Below are positions 44,354 through 53,631 of a DNA stretch of 64,000 bases, piece after piece. How positions within the stretch are numbered: position 1 is the stretch's first letter; the number at the start of each line of letters is the position of its first letter. Made by a program: the position numbers and the translations under genes. The notes under the pieces were generated by a model. The model saw nothing but the letters and a program-made list of their open reading frames with translations, did no database searches and was not told the DNA's origin. Origin of the DNA: Pseudomonas orientalis (GTDB taxonomy: Bacteria; Pseudomonadota; Gammaproteobacteria; Pseudomonadales; Pseudomonadaceae); NCBI RefSeq assembly GCF_022807995.1, contig NZ_CP094351.1, forward strand, positions 4,759,501 to 4,823,500. Reading direction: 5' to 3'.

Positions 44354-45229
44354 ATGCCAGCACTTCAATCCCTGCAAGTCTTTCAAGCCCTCAACCGCTC
44401 CCCCAACGCACGCCTGCACGCCTGCGCCGAGCTCGGTGACGGCTTGTCTGCGGCGCTCTGGAGCAATCACCACGACGCCCAGGATTACCAGGCGCCCAGC
44501 CACCACACCTTGTCGTGCTACATCGGCGGCGGCACCGGCACCTTTCGCCGTGACCAGCCGGGCATCAAGGGCGGTCCCGACAAACTGTGCATCCTGCCGG
44601 CCGAGCATCAATCGGCGTGGGTGATCAATGGCCAGATTCGCCTGGCCCATGTGTATTTCAGCCCCGAACAATTTGCCCTCGGCTGCGTCACCCTGCTCGA
44701 CCGCGAACCCCGTGAACTGCAATTGCGCGAAGGCACCTTCCTCGAAGACGCCCGCCTGGCCGGGCGCTTTCACCAGTTGATCGCCCTCAACTGGCACGAG
44801 CCCGGCGAGCGCCTGCTGACCAGCAGCCTGGCCCATGAAATGCTCAGTCACACCCTGCTCAGCCAGGTCGGCGTCCGCGAGGGGCTGCGGGTCAAAGGTG
44901 GGCTGGCCGCGCACCAGCGACGGCGGTTGGTGGAGTACATCGACCAGCACCTGCAGGACGCCATCAGCCTCGGCCAACTGGCCGGTCTGTGCGCATTGTC
45001 GGAGTACCATTTCGCACGTATGTTCCGCCAAAGCTTCGGCCTGCCGCCCCACCAGTACCTGCTGGCGCGCCGGCTGGCTCGCGCGCAGAGCCTGCTGCGC
45101 GGCAGCGCCCTGGCCGTGGGGGAGATCGCCTTGAGGTGCGGCTTCTCCAGCGCCAGTCATTTCAACCAGCGCTTTCGCCAGGCCATGGGGGCGGCGCCCG
45201 GGGATTATCGCCAGGCCTTTCGCGCCTAG
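44354..45229 (+). CDS. AraC family transcriptional regulator
   Basis: A 291-residue regulator. The N-terminal ~170 residues are an AraC-type ligand or dimerisation domain (LSCYIGGGTGTFRRD); residues ~190-290 hold two helix-turn-helix motifs (ISLGQLAGLCALSEYHFARMFRQSFGLPPHQYLLARRLARAQSLL ... VGEIALRCGFSSASHFNQRFRQAMGAAPGDYRQ). Divergent from the EamA transporter. Its stop and that of the convergent LuxR gene share the palindrome CTAG at 45226-45229. Confidence 0.9.
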   Translation: MPALQSLQVFQALNRSPNARLHACAELGDGLSAALWSNHHDAQDYQAPSHHTLSCYIGGGTGTFRRDQPGIKGGPDKLCILPAEHQSAWVINGQIRLAHVYFSPEQFALGCVTLLDREPRELQLREGTFLEDARLAGRFHQLIALNWHEPGERLLTSSLAHEMLSHTLLSQVGVREGLRVKGGLAAHQRRRLVEYIDQHLQDAISLGQLAGLCALSEYHFARMFRQSFGLPPHQYLLARRLARAQSLLRGSALAVGEIALRCGFSSASHFNQRFRQAMGAAPGDYRQAFRA

Positions 45230-47727
45230 CCCATCAAGCCCAGCGTCTTGGCCTTGGCCACTGCCTGGGTGCGCCGCTCCACCCCGAGTTTGCTGTGGAT
45301 ACGCCGCGCATGGGTCTTGACGGTGTGCAGGGAGATATACAGGCGGTCGGCAATTTCCAGGTTGGAATTGCCCAGGGCGATCAACTGCAATACTTCCAGT
45401 TCGCGCTGGCTCAGCGGGTTTTGCGTGACGCCGACGGGCGACGCTTGCGGTTCGAGCCCCAGCTCACTCAATAACCCCGGTGCGCGTAGACGCAATTCGC
45501 GAACCGCCTGCTGTACCTGGCAACGCGCCGCCAATGCCAGGCCGGCCTGCAAGGCCAGTCGCGCCCGGGCCGGCTCTCCCAGGCGCCAGGCCACCTCGCC
45601 CAGCACCAAGTGCAGTTCGGTTTCCAGGCACAGCATGCCGCGTTGACGGGTTCTGTCGAGCAACGCGCCGAGCCGCTCAAGCGGATGTTCGGCGCAGCCC
45701 AGCCTGACCTCGGCCAGCACCAGCAGGTACTCAAGACGCGGGATCAATTCCAGCGTAGCCGGCGGCGCCTGCTTGGCGCAGGGCCCCTGAAAGTGACGCA
45801 GCACGCGGCGCACCGCTTCCATCGTCAATTCCGCGCGCCCCTGCTGCAGCCAGAAATGCCCGCTGACCAACAACAGCACCGCGCGGTACACCAGCACGGG
45901 GACGTGGCGTTGCTGCATCAGCCGCTCGGCCTCGCGCAGCTGGATAAACGCCTGGGCGTAATCACCGCGATTGGCCGCCAGCAACGCCAGCCCGAGAAAT
46001 CCGTAGAGCACCCGCTTGTCCTGGCTGTGCAGGCAGATGTTCATACCGGCCTCGAAACAGTCGCCCGCCAACGCGTCCTGCCCTTGACGCAACGCCAGAT
46101 GCCCGCGTCGCAGGGCGATACGCCCCATCAGTGGCCCTGCCTGCAAGCGCTGCTCGACCAGCATCGCCTGCACACCTTCCAACAGGCTTTGCGCCCGGTA
46201 AGGCGCGCCGCGCTGTTCCAGCAATTGGGCGTGATCCAGCTCCAGCAACGCCTCCAGTACCAGCGAACCGTGGGCGCGGGCCAGGCACAGCGCTTCACGG
46301 TTCAGGGTCTGGGCGACGTCCAGTTCACCGCGCAGCAGGGCTTGCTGGGTCAGGCCCGACAGGCACATCAGGCGCGATGTCCAGGCACTTTCGGGCAAGG
46401 CTTGCAGCGCCTCCAGAAAATGCACGCGGGAACCCTCGGCATCGCCGCTCAGGTGCAGCAGCCAGCCGGCTTGCGCCTGCCAGCGCGCCACCAGATGACA
46501 CTGCGCCGCCGCCGTGGGTCGCGGCGCGAATCGAGCCATCTGGTCGATGCACACCGCCGCCTGCTCGAAGCGTCCGGCAAACAGCAGTGCGGCCGTGACC
46601 AGCCCGACCAATTGTGCTGAGCCCAGCATCAATTCATCACCATGCTGCTCATGCAGGCGCAACAGCAACACGGCATTTTGCCCGCGAAACAAGTCTTCGA
46701 AACTGAAGTGCTGCAACAGGCTCACCGCCGCTTCGTACTCCTGCGCCAGCAGCGCCTGCTCGAAGGCAGCCTGCCAGTCCTGCTCGGCGCTGAACCACTG
46801 GCAAGCGCGCCGGTGCCAGGCGCGCTTGCCCGGCCAGGGTTCGTCGCGCAGCAAGCGCGCCAAAGGTGCAAATATCTGCAGCCAATCGGTGTTGCCTTCC
46901 CAGGGATGGATAAACGCCCCGAGCGCTTGAAGCTCGCGCAGGTACTGAGCCCCGTCACCAGCGCCGAACAGGTGTTCACACAGCCCCGTGTTGAAGCGCG
47001 GCAGGTTGGCCAGCACCCGCCAGGCGTCGGCCAGCTCCGCCGGCAAGCTGTTGAACACTTCGTGTTGCAGATAATCGAGCACGGTTTTCTCAGGATGGCC
47101 GTCATTGAGCAGCGCAATACGCACACCGGCACACCACCCGGCGCTGAATTGCATGACGCTCTCGACGTTCTGTCCGGGGCCGAGCAGCGCCTGGATTTCC
47201 GTAGCGTTGAAGGCCAGTTCAGTGCTGCCGCATTCCAGCAATTCGTCATCGAGCAACAGCCGCGGCCAATTGCACGATGGCCGGCGCCGCGCGCCCAGCC
47301 ACCAGGTCAGCGCCGGGCTGCTGGCGGCGAGCAAGCGGTCCAGCAAAGCGTCCAGCTCGGGAGCAGGCATGCGGCAGAAATCATCCAGGCACAGCCACGC
47401 CGGGTGCTGCCAACGCCCCAAGTCCAGCAATAACGTTGCTTCATCGCTATAAGGCAGGCCAAGGCTGTGCGCCAGGCGCCGGGAGAAATCGACAGGACAT
47501 GCCACGCCGCCATTGAGCGCCAGCCAATACACCTGGCATCCAGGCGGGGCCTGAAGTGCACACTCGGCAAGCAGCGCACTCTTGCCGCTGCCGCCCGGCG
47601 CGCACAACAACTTCACACGCGCTGGCGCCGCGAGCAAAGGGGCGGCCAGACGTGGGCGCAGCATATGGTGAGCGGACAGCCGAGGCATGAATCCAGGACG
47701 GTCCAGGCAGCGTGTCAGGGCGGTCAT
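45226..47727 (-). CDS. MalT-like LuxR family ATP-dependent regulator
   Basis: An 833-residue LAL-type regulator: STAND ATPase with Walker A CAPGGSGKSALLAECAL near residue 43, a long TPR-like helical sensor region (~330-750), and a C-terminal LuxR helix-turn-helix (LSQRELEVLQLIALGNSNLEIADRLYISLHTVKTHARRIHSKLGVERRTQAVAKA). It lies beside the DUF1329/DUF1302 genes, 300 bases apart on the same strand, and a related regulator often neighbours such genes in pseudomonads; it may control them. The inducer is unknown. Confidence 0.9.
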   Translation of the reverse strand: MTALTRCLDRPGFMPRLSAHHMLRPRLAAPLLAAPARVKLLCAPGGSGKSALLAECALQAPPGCQVYWLALNGGVACPVDFSRRLAHSLGLPYSDEATLLLDLGRWQHPAWLCLDDFCRMPAPELDALLDRLLAASSPALTWWLGARRRPSCNWPRLLLDDELLECGSTELAFNATEIQALLGPGQNVESVMQFSAGWCAGVRIALLNDGHPEKTVLDYLQHEVFNSLPAELADAWRVLANLPRFNTGLCEHLFGAGDGAQYLRELQALGAFIHPWEGNTDWLQIFAPLARLLRDEPWPGKRAWHRRACQWFSAEQDWQAAFEQALLAQEYEAAVSLLQHFSFEDLFRGQNAVLLLRLHEQHGDELMLGSAQLVGLVTAALLFAGRFEQAAVCIDQMARFAPRPTAAAQCHLVARWQAQAGWLLHLSGDAEGSRVHFLEALQALPESAWTSRLMCLSGLTQQALLRGELDVAQTLNREALCLARAHGSLVLEALLELDHAQLLEQRGAPYRAQSLLEGVQAMLVEQRLQAGPLMGRIALRRGHLALRQGQDALAGDCFEAGMNICLHSQDKRVLYGFLGLALLAANRGDYAQAFIQLREAERLMQQRHVPVLVYRAVLLLVSGHFWLQQGRAELTMEAVRRVLRHFQGPCAKQAPPATLELIPRLEYLLVLAEVRLGCAEHPLERLGALLDRTRQRGMLCLETELHLVLGEVAWRLGEPARARLALQAGLALAARCQVQQAVRELRLRAPGLLSELGLEPQASPVGVTQNPLSQRELEVLQLIALGNSNLEIADRLYISLHTVKTHARRIHSKLGVERRTQAVAKAKTLGLMG

Positions 47728-48028
47728 TGCTGCATCCTGCTTTTTTATTGTGATGCAACCCTAGACCTGTCGTGGGCGGTTGTTGAAGAAGTATTCAGCG
47801 GGGTGATTAAGGACCATGCACAAAACCCGATATGTATGCAGACCAATGTGGGAGGGGCGGTGCGACGATTCGACTTGCCCCCGAAGACGTCGGCCCAGCC
47901 AACATTGATGTTGGTTGACCCACCGCAATCGGGGGCAAGTCGAATCGTCGCACCGCCCCTCCCACAGGGTATCTGCGCTTAATCAGGGCTTGCTCCCCCC
48001 CACAGATTGATTACATTTGAGTCGAGGA
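47728..48028. other. Intergenic region with a REPIN variant
   Basis: Contains the extended REPIN at 47847-47966 and no supported gene. The promoter of the LuxR gene must lie in the left part. Confidence 0.5.
47847..47966. repeat. Extended REPIN variant (spacer type B)
   Basis: The outer ends TGTGGGAGGGG and CCCCTCCCACA and the CTTGCCCCCG core are REPIN-like, but both arms carry the symmetric insertion CGGTGCGACGATTCGA. The spacer is the reverse complement of that in 30143-30232. Confidence 0.85.
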
Positions 48029-49387
48029 TCAGCGCACGCCCTCCGACCTGAGCGCCGCCGGGGTGTAATCCGCTGCCTTGGCCGCAAAGCCGAACACGAA
48101 GCTGCTCTTCTCCTCGTTCTTCATGCCCAGCGCGAGGTAGCGCCCGGCGATCAGGTCGTACAGGGTTTCCACGGTGTAGGCCGGCACCTGGTGGTCGTAA
48201 TAGAACTGCGCATGGCCTTCGGCGACGCGCCACAGTTGGCCGCGACCGTCGTAGTGGTCCACCAGGGCGACCTGCCAGCTGTCTTCGTCGATGTACATGT
48301 GGCGCTTGGCGTAGATGTGCCGCTCGCTCGGCTTGACGGTGCCGATCACTTCCCAGACGCGATGCAGCTCATAGCGCGTCAGGTCCTGGTTGATATGCCC
48401 GGCCTTGATGATGTCGTCGTACTTGAGGGTGGGCGAATCGAGCTTGTAGCTGTTGTAAGGGATGTACAGTTCCTTCTTGCCCACCAGCTTCCAGTCATAG
48501 CGGTCGGGCGCGCCGGAGAACATGTCGAAGTTGTCGGTGGTGCGCAGGCCGTCGGAGGCGGTGCCCGGACCGTCATACGACACCTGCGGCGCCCGCCGCA
48601 CACGGCGCTGGCCGGCGTTGTAGATCCAGGCCAGGCGCGGTTCCTTCACCTGGTCGAGGGTTTCGTGCACCAGCAGCACGTTGCCGGCCAGCCGCGCCGG
48701 CGCTGTGACCGACTGCTTGAAATAACTCAGCACGTTGGCCGCCTTGGCCGGGTCGACATCGGGGATGGCCTGGGGTACCGCGACTTCTTCTTCAAAGCGG
48801 ATCGGCGTGTAGCTGCCGTTGGTCTGGGGCGTGGCCTGGGTGATGATGCGGCGCAGGTTGCCGCCGTGGTAGCGGGTGATGTGGTTCCACAACACCTCCA
48901 CGCCATTTTTCGGGATCGGGAATGCGTAGTAACGGTTACCGGTGAAGTTCTCCAGGCCGTTGCCGTCGTTGATCGCCTTGACGTTCAGTGCGCTGCGCTT
49001 GATCGACTCGTAGATATCCGCCGGCAGGTTGACCGTACGGTGGCTCGGGTACACCGGGATCTTGTAGGTCTCGGGGTAGCGCTTGAACATCGCCACCTGG
49101 CCGTCGGAGAGCTTGTCCTTGTACTTGTCGACGGTGGCGGCGGTGATCACGAACAGCGGTTTTTCACCGGCGAACGGGTCGGCGAGAAAGCCCTTGCTGT
49201 CCACCGCGCCAGCGTTTTTCGGGATACCGCCGGTCCAGGCCGGGATCGAGCCATCGGCGTTGCCGGCTTTTTCGGCGCCGACCGGGGTGAGTGTGGTGCC
49301 AAGCTTGGCGGCCTCTTCCGGCGATACCGCGGCCATCACGTGGGCGGCCAACAGACTCAGGGCCAGCACTGCAATTGTCTTACGCAT
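48029..49387 (-). CDS. DUF1329 family exported protein
   Basis: A 452-residue precursor with signal peptide MRKTIAVLALSLLAAHVMA. The mature part (VSPEEAAKLGTTLTPVGAEKAGNADGSIPAWTGGI...) is the DUF1329 family, predicted to be a periplasmic LolA/LolB-like lipoprotein-fold protein. It is 26 bases downstream of the DUF1302 gene; the pair is widespread in pseudomonads and is associated with uptake or turnover of hydrophobic compounds, but no function is proven here. Confidence 0.9.
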   Translation of the reverse strand: MRKTIAVLALSLLAAHVMAAVSPEEAAKLGTTLTPVGAEKAGNADGSIPAWTGGIPKNAGAVDSKGFLADPFAGEKPLFVITAATVDKYKDKLSDGQVAMFKRYPETYKIPVYPSHRTVNLPADIYESIKRSALNVKAINDGNGLENFTGNRYYAFPIPKNGVEVLWNHITRYHGGNLRRIITQATPQTNGSYTPIRFEEEVAVPQAIPDVDPAKAANVLSYFKQSVTAPARLAGNVLLVHETLDQVKEPRLAWIYNAGQRRVRRAPQVSYDGPGTASDGLRTTDNFDMFSGAPDRYDWKLVGKKELYIPYNSYKLDSPTLKYDDIIKAGHINQDLTRYELHRVWEVIGTVKPSERHIYAKRHMYIDEDSWQVALVDHYDGRGQLWRVAEGHAQFYYDHQVPAYTVETLYDLIAGRYLALGMKNEEKSSFVFGFAAKAADYTPAALRSEGVR

Positions 49388-49413
49388 AAGTTCTTGTCCT
49401 TCTTTTAGCCAAA

Positions 49414-51204
49414 TCAGAAGTTCACGCCGAAGCTGAGGGCGAGGAAGTCGCGGTCGGTCAGGGTGTTGTAGTCGCCGCCAAAGAAGTCGGTGTAGCTGAG
49501 GCTGGCGGTGTAGGTGCTGCGGTAGTCCGCGTCCACGCCGACGCTGATGGCCTTGGCGCCTTTGTTGAAAATCCCGTTGGGACCGTAGCCGGCCACGTCA
49601 TGGGACCAGGACAGGTTGGGCTTGAGGTTCACCCCGGCAATCGCGTTGTTGTAATCGAGGATCGCCCGCGCACGGTAGCCCCAGGAGGTGGAGGTGACGA
49701 AACCGTCGGTGTCGCCCTGGAAACCATAGGCGCCGTACACCGAGTCGCGGCCATAACGCAACCTGGTTTTGTCTTCCAGGCCGGCGACGTGCACCACGGC
49801 CGCTTCGCCCACCAGGGTCAGGCGCTCGGCGCCCAGCACCTGGTCGAAGAACTGGGTCATGGTGCTTTGGATCTGGGTGATTTCCTTGCGCCGGTAGCCT
49901 TTGTTGTCATCGCCGAAATTGCTGCGGATGGGTGAGGCCAGTTGGCCGGCGATCGGGTTGATCAAGGCCAGGGTCAGGTCGGTGGTATTCAGTTGCACCG
50001 GCGCATTGGGTCGATAGCTGATTTCGCCGGTCCACGCCGTGCCGGTGGGCAAGGTGGTGGAGAAGCTGGCGCCGAACAGACGGATGTCCTCGGGGTAATC
50101 GAGGTAGTACTGGCCACGGCCGAGCATCGTGCTTTGAGCCAGACCGGCGCCGGAACCCGGCGCAATGGCGTTGGCGGTGTTAATAATGCGCCCGAGGGTG
50201 GCCAGGTTGGTGTTGGCCGTCAGGGTGCCGACGGTCGGTGTGCGGCTGTGGTAGTTCATGAAGTACACGCCATATTCAGTGTCATCGCCCAGCCAGCGCA
50301 GGGCGGCGCCGAACTGGCCGGAGTCGCGCGCATCGCGGTCACCGGCACGCCGCACGATCACGCCTTCATTGGTCACGCCAAACCCTTGGCCAAAGGCGGC
50401 CGCCACCGGCTGCAGTGGCCGGATAGCCGGATTGCCCACCGTGTAGTTATCGGTACAGCCGTCCGCCGCCACGTCGCCACCGAAGAAGGTGCCGCAGTTG
50501 TCCAGCACGGTCTGGTCCCATTCCAACTGGTAGAAACCTTCCACGGTCAACTGATTGGTCAGGCTCTGGGAGGCGAACAGCATATTCACCGGGATCAAGC
50601 CTTCCTTGATCTCGGCCCCCGGTCGACGGAACGCCGACACGTCGATCGGGTTGATGCTGTTGATGGAGTTGCCGATGAAGGTACTTTCGCCCCAACTGAC
50701 CACCTGCTTGCCGGCGCGCACGGTACCGGGCAGGTCGCCCAGGGAATAGTTGTGGTAGACGAACGCATCAAGGATCTGCGCACCGCTGGACTTGGCGCCT
50801 TCCTTGCGGTTGTGGTCACTGATCGGCTTGAACTCGCGGTCTTCGTCCTTGAGCTCGAAGTCGTACCAATACTTGCCACGCACGAACACACCGGTGTCGC
50901 CGTATTTCAGCTCAAGGTCGTGCAGGCCCTTGAAGATCTTGGAGAAGGTTTCGCCCTTCTTGAAGTTCAGCCGCCCGTCATCCCCGGTGGACGCCTGGCC
51001 CGTGCCGCCATTGACGGTGCCGACCAGGCTTCTGTCGGCATCCCGCGTGCCCCAGCTCGCACCGACCGACAGCGAGGAATCGAATTGCCCTTCGATCTCG
51101 CCAATGTTGAACGAAACAGCCTGTGCCTGGGCACAGCAGCCCACGGCAACCGCAGCGGCCAGCGCCTGTGGCGTGAAGATGGCGCGCATTGTTGTTTTTG
51201 TCAT
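49414..51204 (-). CDS. DUF1302 family outer-membrane protein
   Basis: About 596 residues from ATG 51204 (MTKTTMRAIFTPQALAAAVAVGCCAQAQA signal peptide); the frame is open to 51333. The mature part starts VSFNIGEIEGQFDSSLSVGASWGTRDADRSLVG and shows alternating beta-strand pattern, ending in an aromatic residue (LALSFGVNF) as outer-membrane barrels do. The DUF1302 family probably forms a channel; the partner DUF1329 gene follows. Confidence 0.9.
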   Translation of the reverse strand: MTKTTMRAIFTPQALAAAVAVGCCAQAQAVSFNIGEIEGQFDSSLSVGASWGTRDADRSLVGTVNGGTGQASTGDDGRLNFKKGETFSKIFKGLHDLELKYGDTGVFVRGKYWYDFELKDEDREFKPISDHNRKEGAKSSGAQILDAFVYHNYSLGDLPGTVRAGKQVVSWGESTFIGNSINSINPIDVSAFRRPGAEIKEGLIPVNMLFASQSLTNQLTVEGFYQLEWDQTVLDNCGTFFGGDVAADGCTDNYTVGNPAIRPLQPVAAAFGQGFGVTNEGVIVRRAGDRDARDSGQFGAALRWLGDDTEYGVYFMNYHSRTPTVGTLTANTNLATLGRIINTANAIAPGSGAGLAQSTMLGRGQYYLDYPEDIRLFGASFSTTLPTGTAWTGEISYRPNAPVQLNTTDLTLALINPIAGQLASPIRSNFGDDNKGYRRKEITQIQSTMTQFFDQVLGAERLTLVGEAAVVHVAGLEDKTRLRYGRDSVYGAYGFQGDTDGFVTSTSWGYRARAILDYNNAIAGVNLKPNLSWSHDVAGYGPNGIFNKGAKAISVGVDADYRSTYTASLSYTDFFGGDYNTLTDRDFLALSFGVNF

Positions 51205-51595
51205 GCGTCTTCCCCGGTGAGTGACAGAAGGCCCCACCCTACTGCTGCCCATGAGGAGCGATAAGCGCACCAAGGAGGTATTTGTGTTGTCGCTCGAAAG
51301 GATGACAAGCCGCGCTGCCCAAGGCTCGAGCACGGGTCATGGATTGGATGGATGGTGGCTTATCAGAAGAATCGATGGCGGCGCGGCAATTATTGTCGTT
51401 TTGGTAACAGTCCTTGTCCTGAACCGCTATTACTCATTCTGTTACAACCGATTATTCTTACCTCGCTCTCAGGGCAAACAGCCCGCTCCCGAGTTGGGGA
51501 GAAAAGCTTGAATTCAACGGATTGTGAATATTTTCAGTCTGTTAACCGCGTTCACTGACGTTGATTTATCGCTCCTTGATCCAACGTCTTACTTC

Positions 51596-51623
51596 GGCCG
51601 CTGCCTGTGCAGCGGCCTTTTTT
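51596..51623 (+). terminator. Strong plus-strand terminator without upstream gene
   Basis: GGCCGCTGC (51596-51604), loop CTGT, GCAGCGGCC (51609-51617), then TTTTTT. A canonical terminator on the plus strand, but the preceding 390 bases hold no plus-strand gene, so it may end a small RNA. Confidence 0.85.
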
Positions 51624-51630
51624 ATGCCTC

Positions 51631-51660
51631 GAATAAAAACGGGGCGTCATCGACGCCCCG
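51631..51660 (-). terminator. Terminator of the SDR gene
   Basis: On the minus strand CGGGGCGTC-GAT-GACGCCCCG followed by TTTTTATTC, 28 bases after the SDR stop. Confidence 0.85.
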
Positions 51661-51687
51661 TGGGATTCACTATTTTTATGGCAAGGA

Positions 51688-52599
51688 TCAGAGGCTGAAT
51701 TTCTGCAAGTTGGCCATCATCTCCTTCAATGCCTCGATATTGTCCTTGGGGTGCGCGGCGCCTTCAAAGTCGCATATTTGCTGCCAATGTGCCGCCACGT
51801 CATCCGGCGAAAAGCCCGCTTCGGGATCGAAACCCACGCCCAGGCTGCGCTCCCAACGGGTCTTGCCGATCCAGCCGCCGCCCACCTCGAACAGGCCCGA
51901 GGTTTCCTGGCAGGCTTCGCTGCCCAGGTACACCACCAACGGGCTGACCAGTTCCGGCTTGAGGCGCTCGAACACCTGCGGCGGGATCAGCCCTTCGGTC
52001 ATGCGTGTGCCGCCGGTGGGGGCGATCGCGTTGACCAGGATGTTGTTCTTGCGTCCTTCCAGCGCCAGGGTTCGGGTCAAGCCATACAGGCCGAGCTTGG
52101 CCATGCCGTAGTTGGACTGGCCGAAGTTGCCGTAGATGCCGGAGGTGGACGCGGTGAAGATCACCCGGCCATAACCCTGCTCGCGCAGATACGGCCAGGC
52201 GGCGCGCGTGACTTTGTAGGCGCCTTCGACATGCACCCGGTAAACCAGGTCCCAATCGCTGTCGTCCATTTTGTGGAAGGTCTTGTCGCGCAGGATGCCG
52301 GCGTTGTTCACCACCACGTCGATACGGCCGAATGCATCCAGCGCGTTCTGCACGATTTTGTCGCCGTCGGTGACGGAATCATGGTTGGCTTCGGCAGTGC
52401 CGCCGGCTTCGCGGATTTCGGCCACTACCCGGTCGGCCGCCGAGGCGTTGGCGCCTTCGCCCTGGGTCGAACCACCGAGGTCATTGACCAGTACCTTGGC
52501 CCCGTGCCGGGCGAACAGCAGCGCATGGGCCCGGCCCAATCCGCCGCCGGCACCGGTGACGATCACGACCTTATCCTGCAGCTGCACTGACTGACTCAT
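51688..52599 (-). CDS. SDR family oxidoreductase, MFE-2-like hydroxyacyl-CoA dehydrogenase type
   Basis: About 303 residues from ATG 52599 (MSQSVQLQDKVVIVTGAGGGLGRAHALLFARHGAKVLVNDLGG). NAD-binding TGAGGGLG, VVNNAG, and catalytic Ser-Tyr-Lys (STSGIYGNFGQSNYGMAK). The pattern with the GGSTQGEGANASAAD loop and C-terminal ~50-residue extension is that of the dehydrogenase half of peroxisomal multifunctional enzyme 2, acting on 3-hydroxyacyl-CoA or steroids. The substrate here is unknown. Located near the DUF1302/1329 pair and the hydrolase, which fits lipid or steroid-like catabolism as a hypothesis. Confidence 0.85.
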   Translation of the reverse strand: MSQSVQLQDKVVIVTGAGGGLGRAHALLFARHGAKVLVNDLGGSTQGEGANASAADRVVAEIREAGGTAEANHDSVTDGDKIVQNALDAFGRIDVVVNNAGILRDKTFHKMDDSDWDLVYRVHVEGAYKVTRAAWPYLREQGYGRVIFTASTSGIYGNFGQSNYGMAKLGLYGLTRTLALEGRKNNILVNAIAPTGGTRMTEGLIPPQVFERLKPELVSPLVVYLGSEACQETSGLFEVGGGWIGKTRWERSLGVGFDPEAGFSPDDVAAHWQQICDFEGAAHPKDNIEALKEMMANLQKFSL

Positions 52600-52728
52600 A
52601 CCGAACTCCTCTGGCGACAATGGCAATGGCCAGAGTGTCATGCACAGCGCCTGGGGTCACAATAAATACAGCCGACGCTGAATGGTGCCCGATAAGGCAG
52701 CGGGATGATGCCTTGCGTACCGCCAGAC

Positions 52729-53631
52729 TCAGGAACAGGCCGCACGCGACGACCGCTGGCCAATCCGCTCACGAAACGCCTGGTAATGCGTGAGCACCTG
52801 GACCGGCGCCTCGATCTGCGGGTAATGGCCGATGCCGGCCAGCAATACCGTATCGGCATGCGGCACGAGCTGGTGGTAGCGCTCCACCATATGAGCCCCG
52901 GAAATGGGGTCGACCTCACCGTCGATGACGCGCAATGGCACGTCGTCGCGCTGCATCGCCGCCACCCAGCGATCACGCAGGCGCCGACGCTGAGGGATAT
53001 AGCTGATCAGTTTGTGCAGGATGCGCGGGCCATCATTGCGCTCAATCAGGCTCCAGAAATCATCCAGGGCACTTTCGCTGGGGCGCGTGCGGGGACCAAA
53101 AATCTGGTTGAAACTGCTGGCCACGCTGCTTCGTCCGCAAGCTCGGCCAATCATCCAGCCCAGGGGACTGAGCAATAATTTCTGCACCAAGGTCGCGCGA
53201 TGGGTTTCCGGGAACAACCCACCGTTGAGAAACACACAACTGGCCATCTGAAATTTACCCTCGTGATGCCGGGCCAGGAGTTCCTGGGCCACGCTGTCGC
53301 CATAGTCATGGGCGAACACGTGCACCGGTTTTGTCACCCGCAGGTGCTCGAGCAGCGCCTGCTGCAGGTCCGCCTGCTCCAGCAGGCAGTAACCGTGATC
53401 CAGCGGTTTGGCCGAGTCGCCAAAGCCGAGCATGTCGCAGGCAATCACCTGGTGGTGCTGGGCCAGGGGTTGCCACAGGTAATGCCAGTCCCAACTGGCC
53501 GTGGGAAAGCCATGAATCAGCAGCAGCGGCTCGCCCTGCCCGGCCACCCAATAACGAATGGAGTGGCTGCGAAAGACGAAGTCCTGGCCGCGCTTGCGCC
53601 AGACGCTGAGCGGTATTTCGGCAAGTGGCAT
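52729..53631 (-). CDS. Alpha/beta hydrolase, MEST-like
   Basis: A 300-residue alpha/beta hydrolase. Oxyanion segment LLIHGFPTASWDWHYLW; nucleophile elbow HVFAHDYGDSVAQELLARHH, where the position usually holding Ser is Asp as in MEST, epoxide hydrolases and dehalogenases; second acid in VIDGEVDPISGAHM; catalytic His in AGIGHYPQIEAP. No signal peptide. Substrate unknown. On the same strand as the SDR gene, 129 bases upstream of it. Confidence 0.85.
   Translation of the reverse strand: MPLAEIPLSVWRKRGQDFVFRSHSIRYWVAGQGEPLLLIHGFPTASWDWHYLWQPLAQHHQVIACDMLGFGDSAKPLDHGYCLLEQADLQQALLEHLRVTKPVHVFAHDYGDSVAQELLARHHEGKFQMASCVFLNGGLFPETHRATLVQKLLLSPLGWMIGRACGRSSVASSFNQIFGPRTRPSESALDDFWSLIERNDGPRILHKLISYIPQRRRLRDRWVAAMQRDDVPLRVIDGEVDPISGAHMVERYHQLVPHADTVLLAGIGHYPQIEAPVQVLTHYQAFRERIGQRSSRAACS

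Larger units (their letters stand above)
51205..51687. other. Intergenic region with two terminators
   Basis: About 480 bases between the divergent DUF1302 start and the SDR gene end (both minus strand). It contains a plus-strand terminator at 51596-51623 for which no upstream plus-strand gene is visible, and the minus-strand terminator of the SDR gene at 51631-51660. A plus-strand small RNA is possible. Confidence 0.5.

Noticed and set aside
48017..51264. Long plus-strand frames (463 and 440 codons) over the DUF1329/DUF1302 genes
   Set aside because: Shadows of two well-supported exported proteins on the minus strand.
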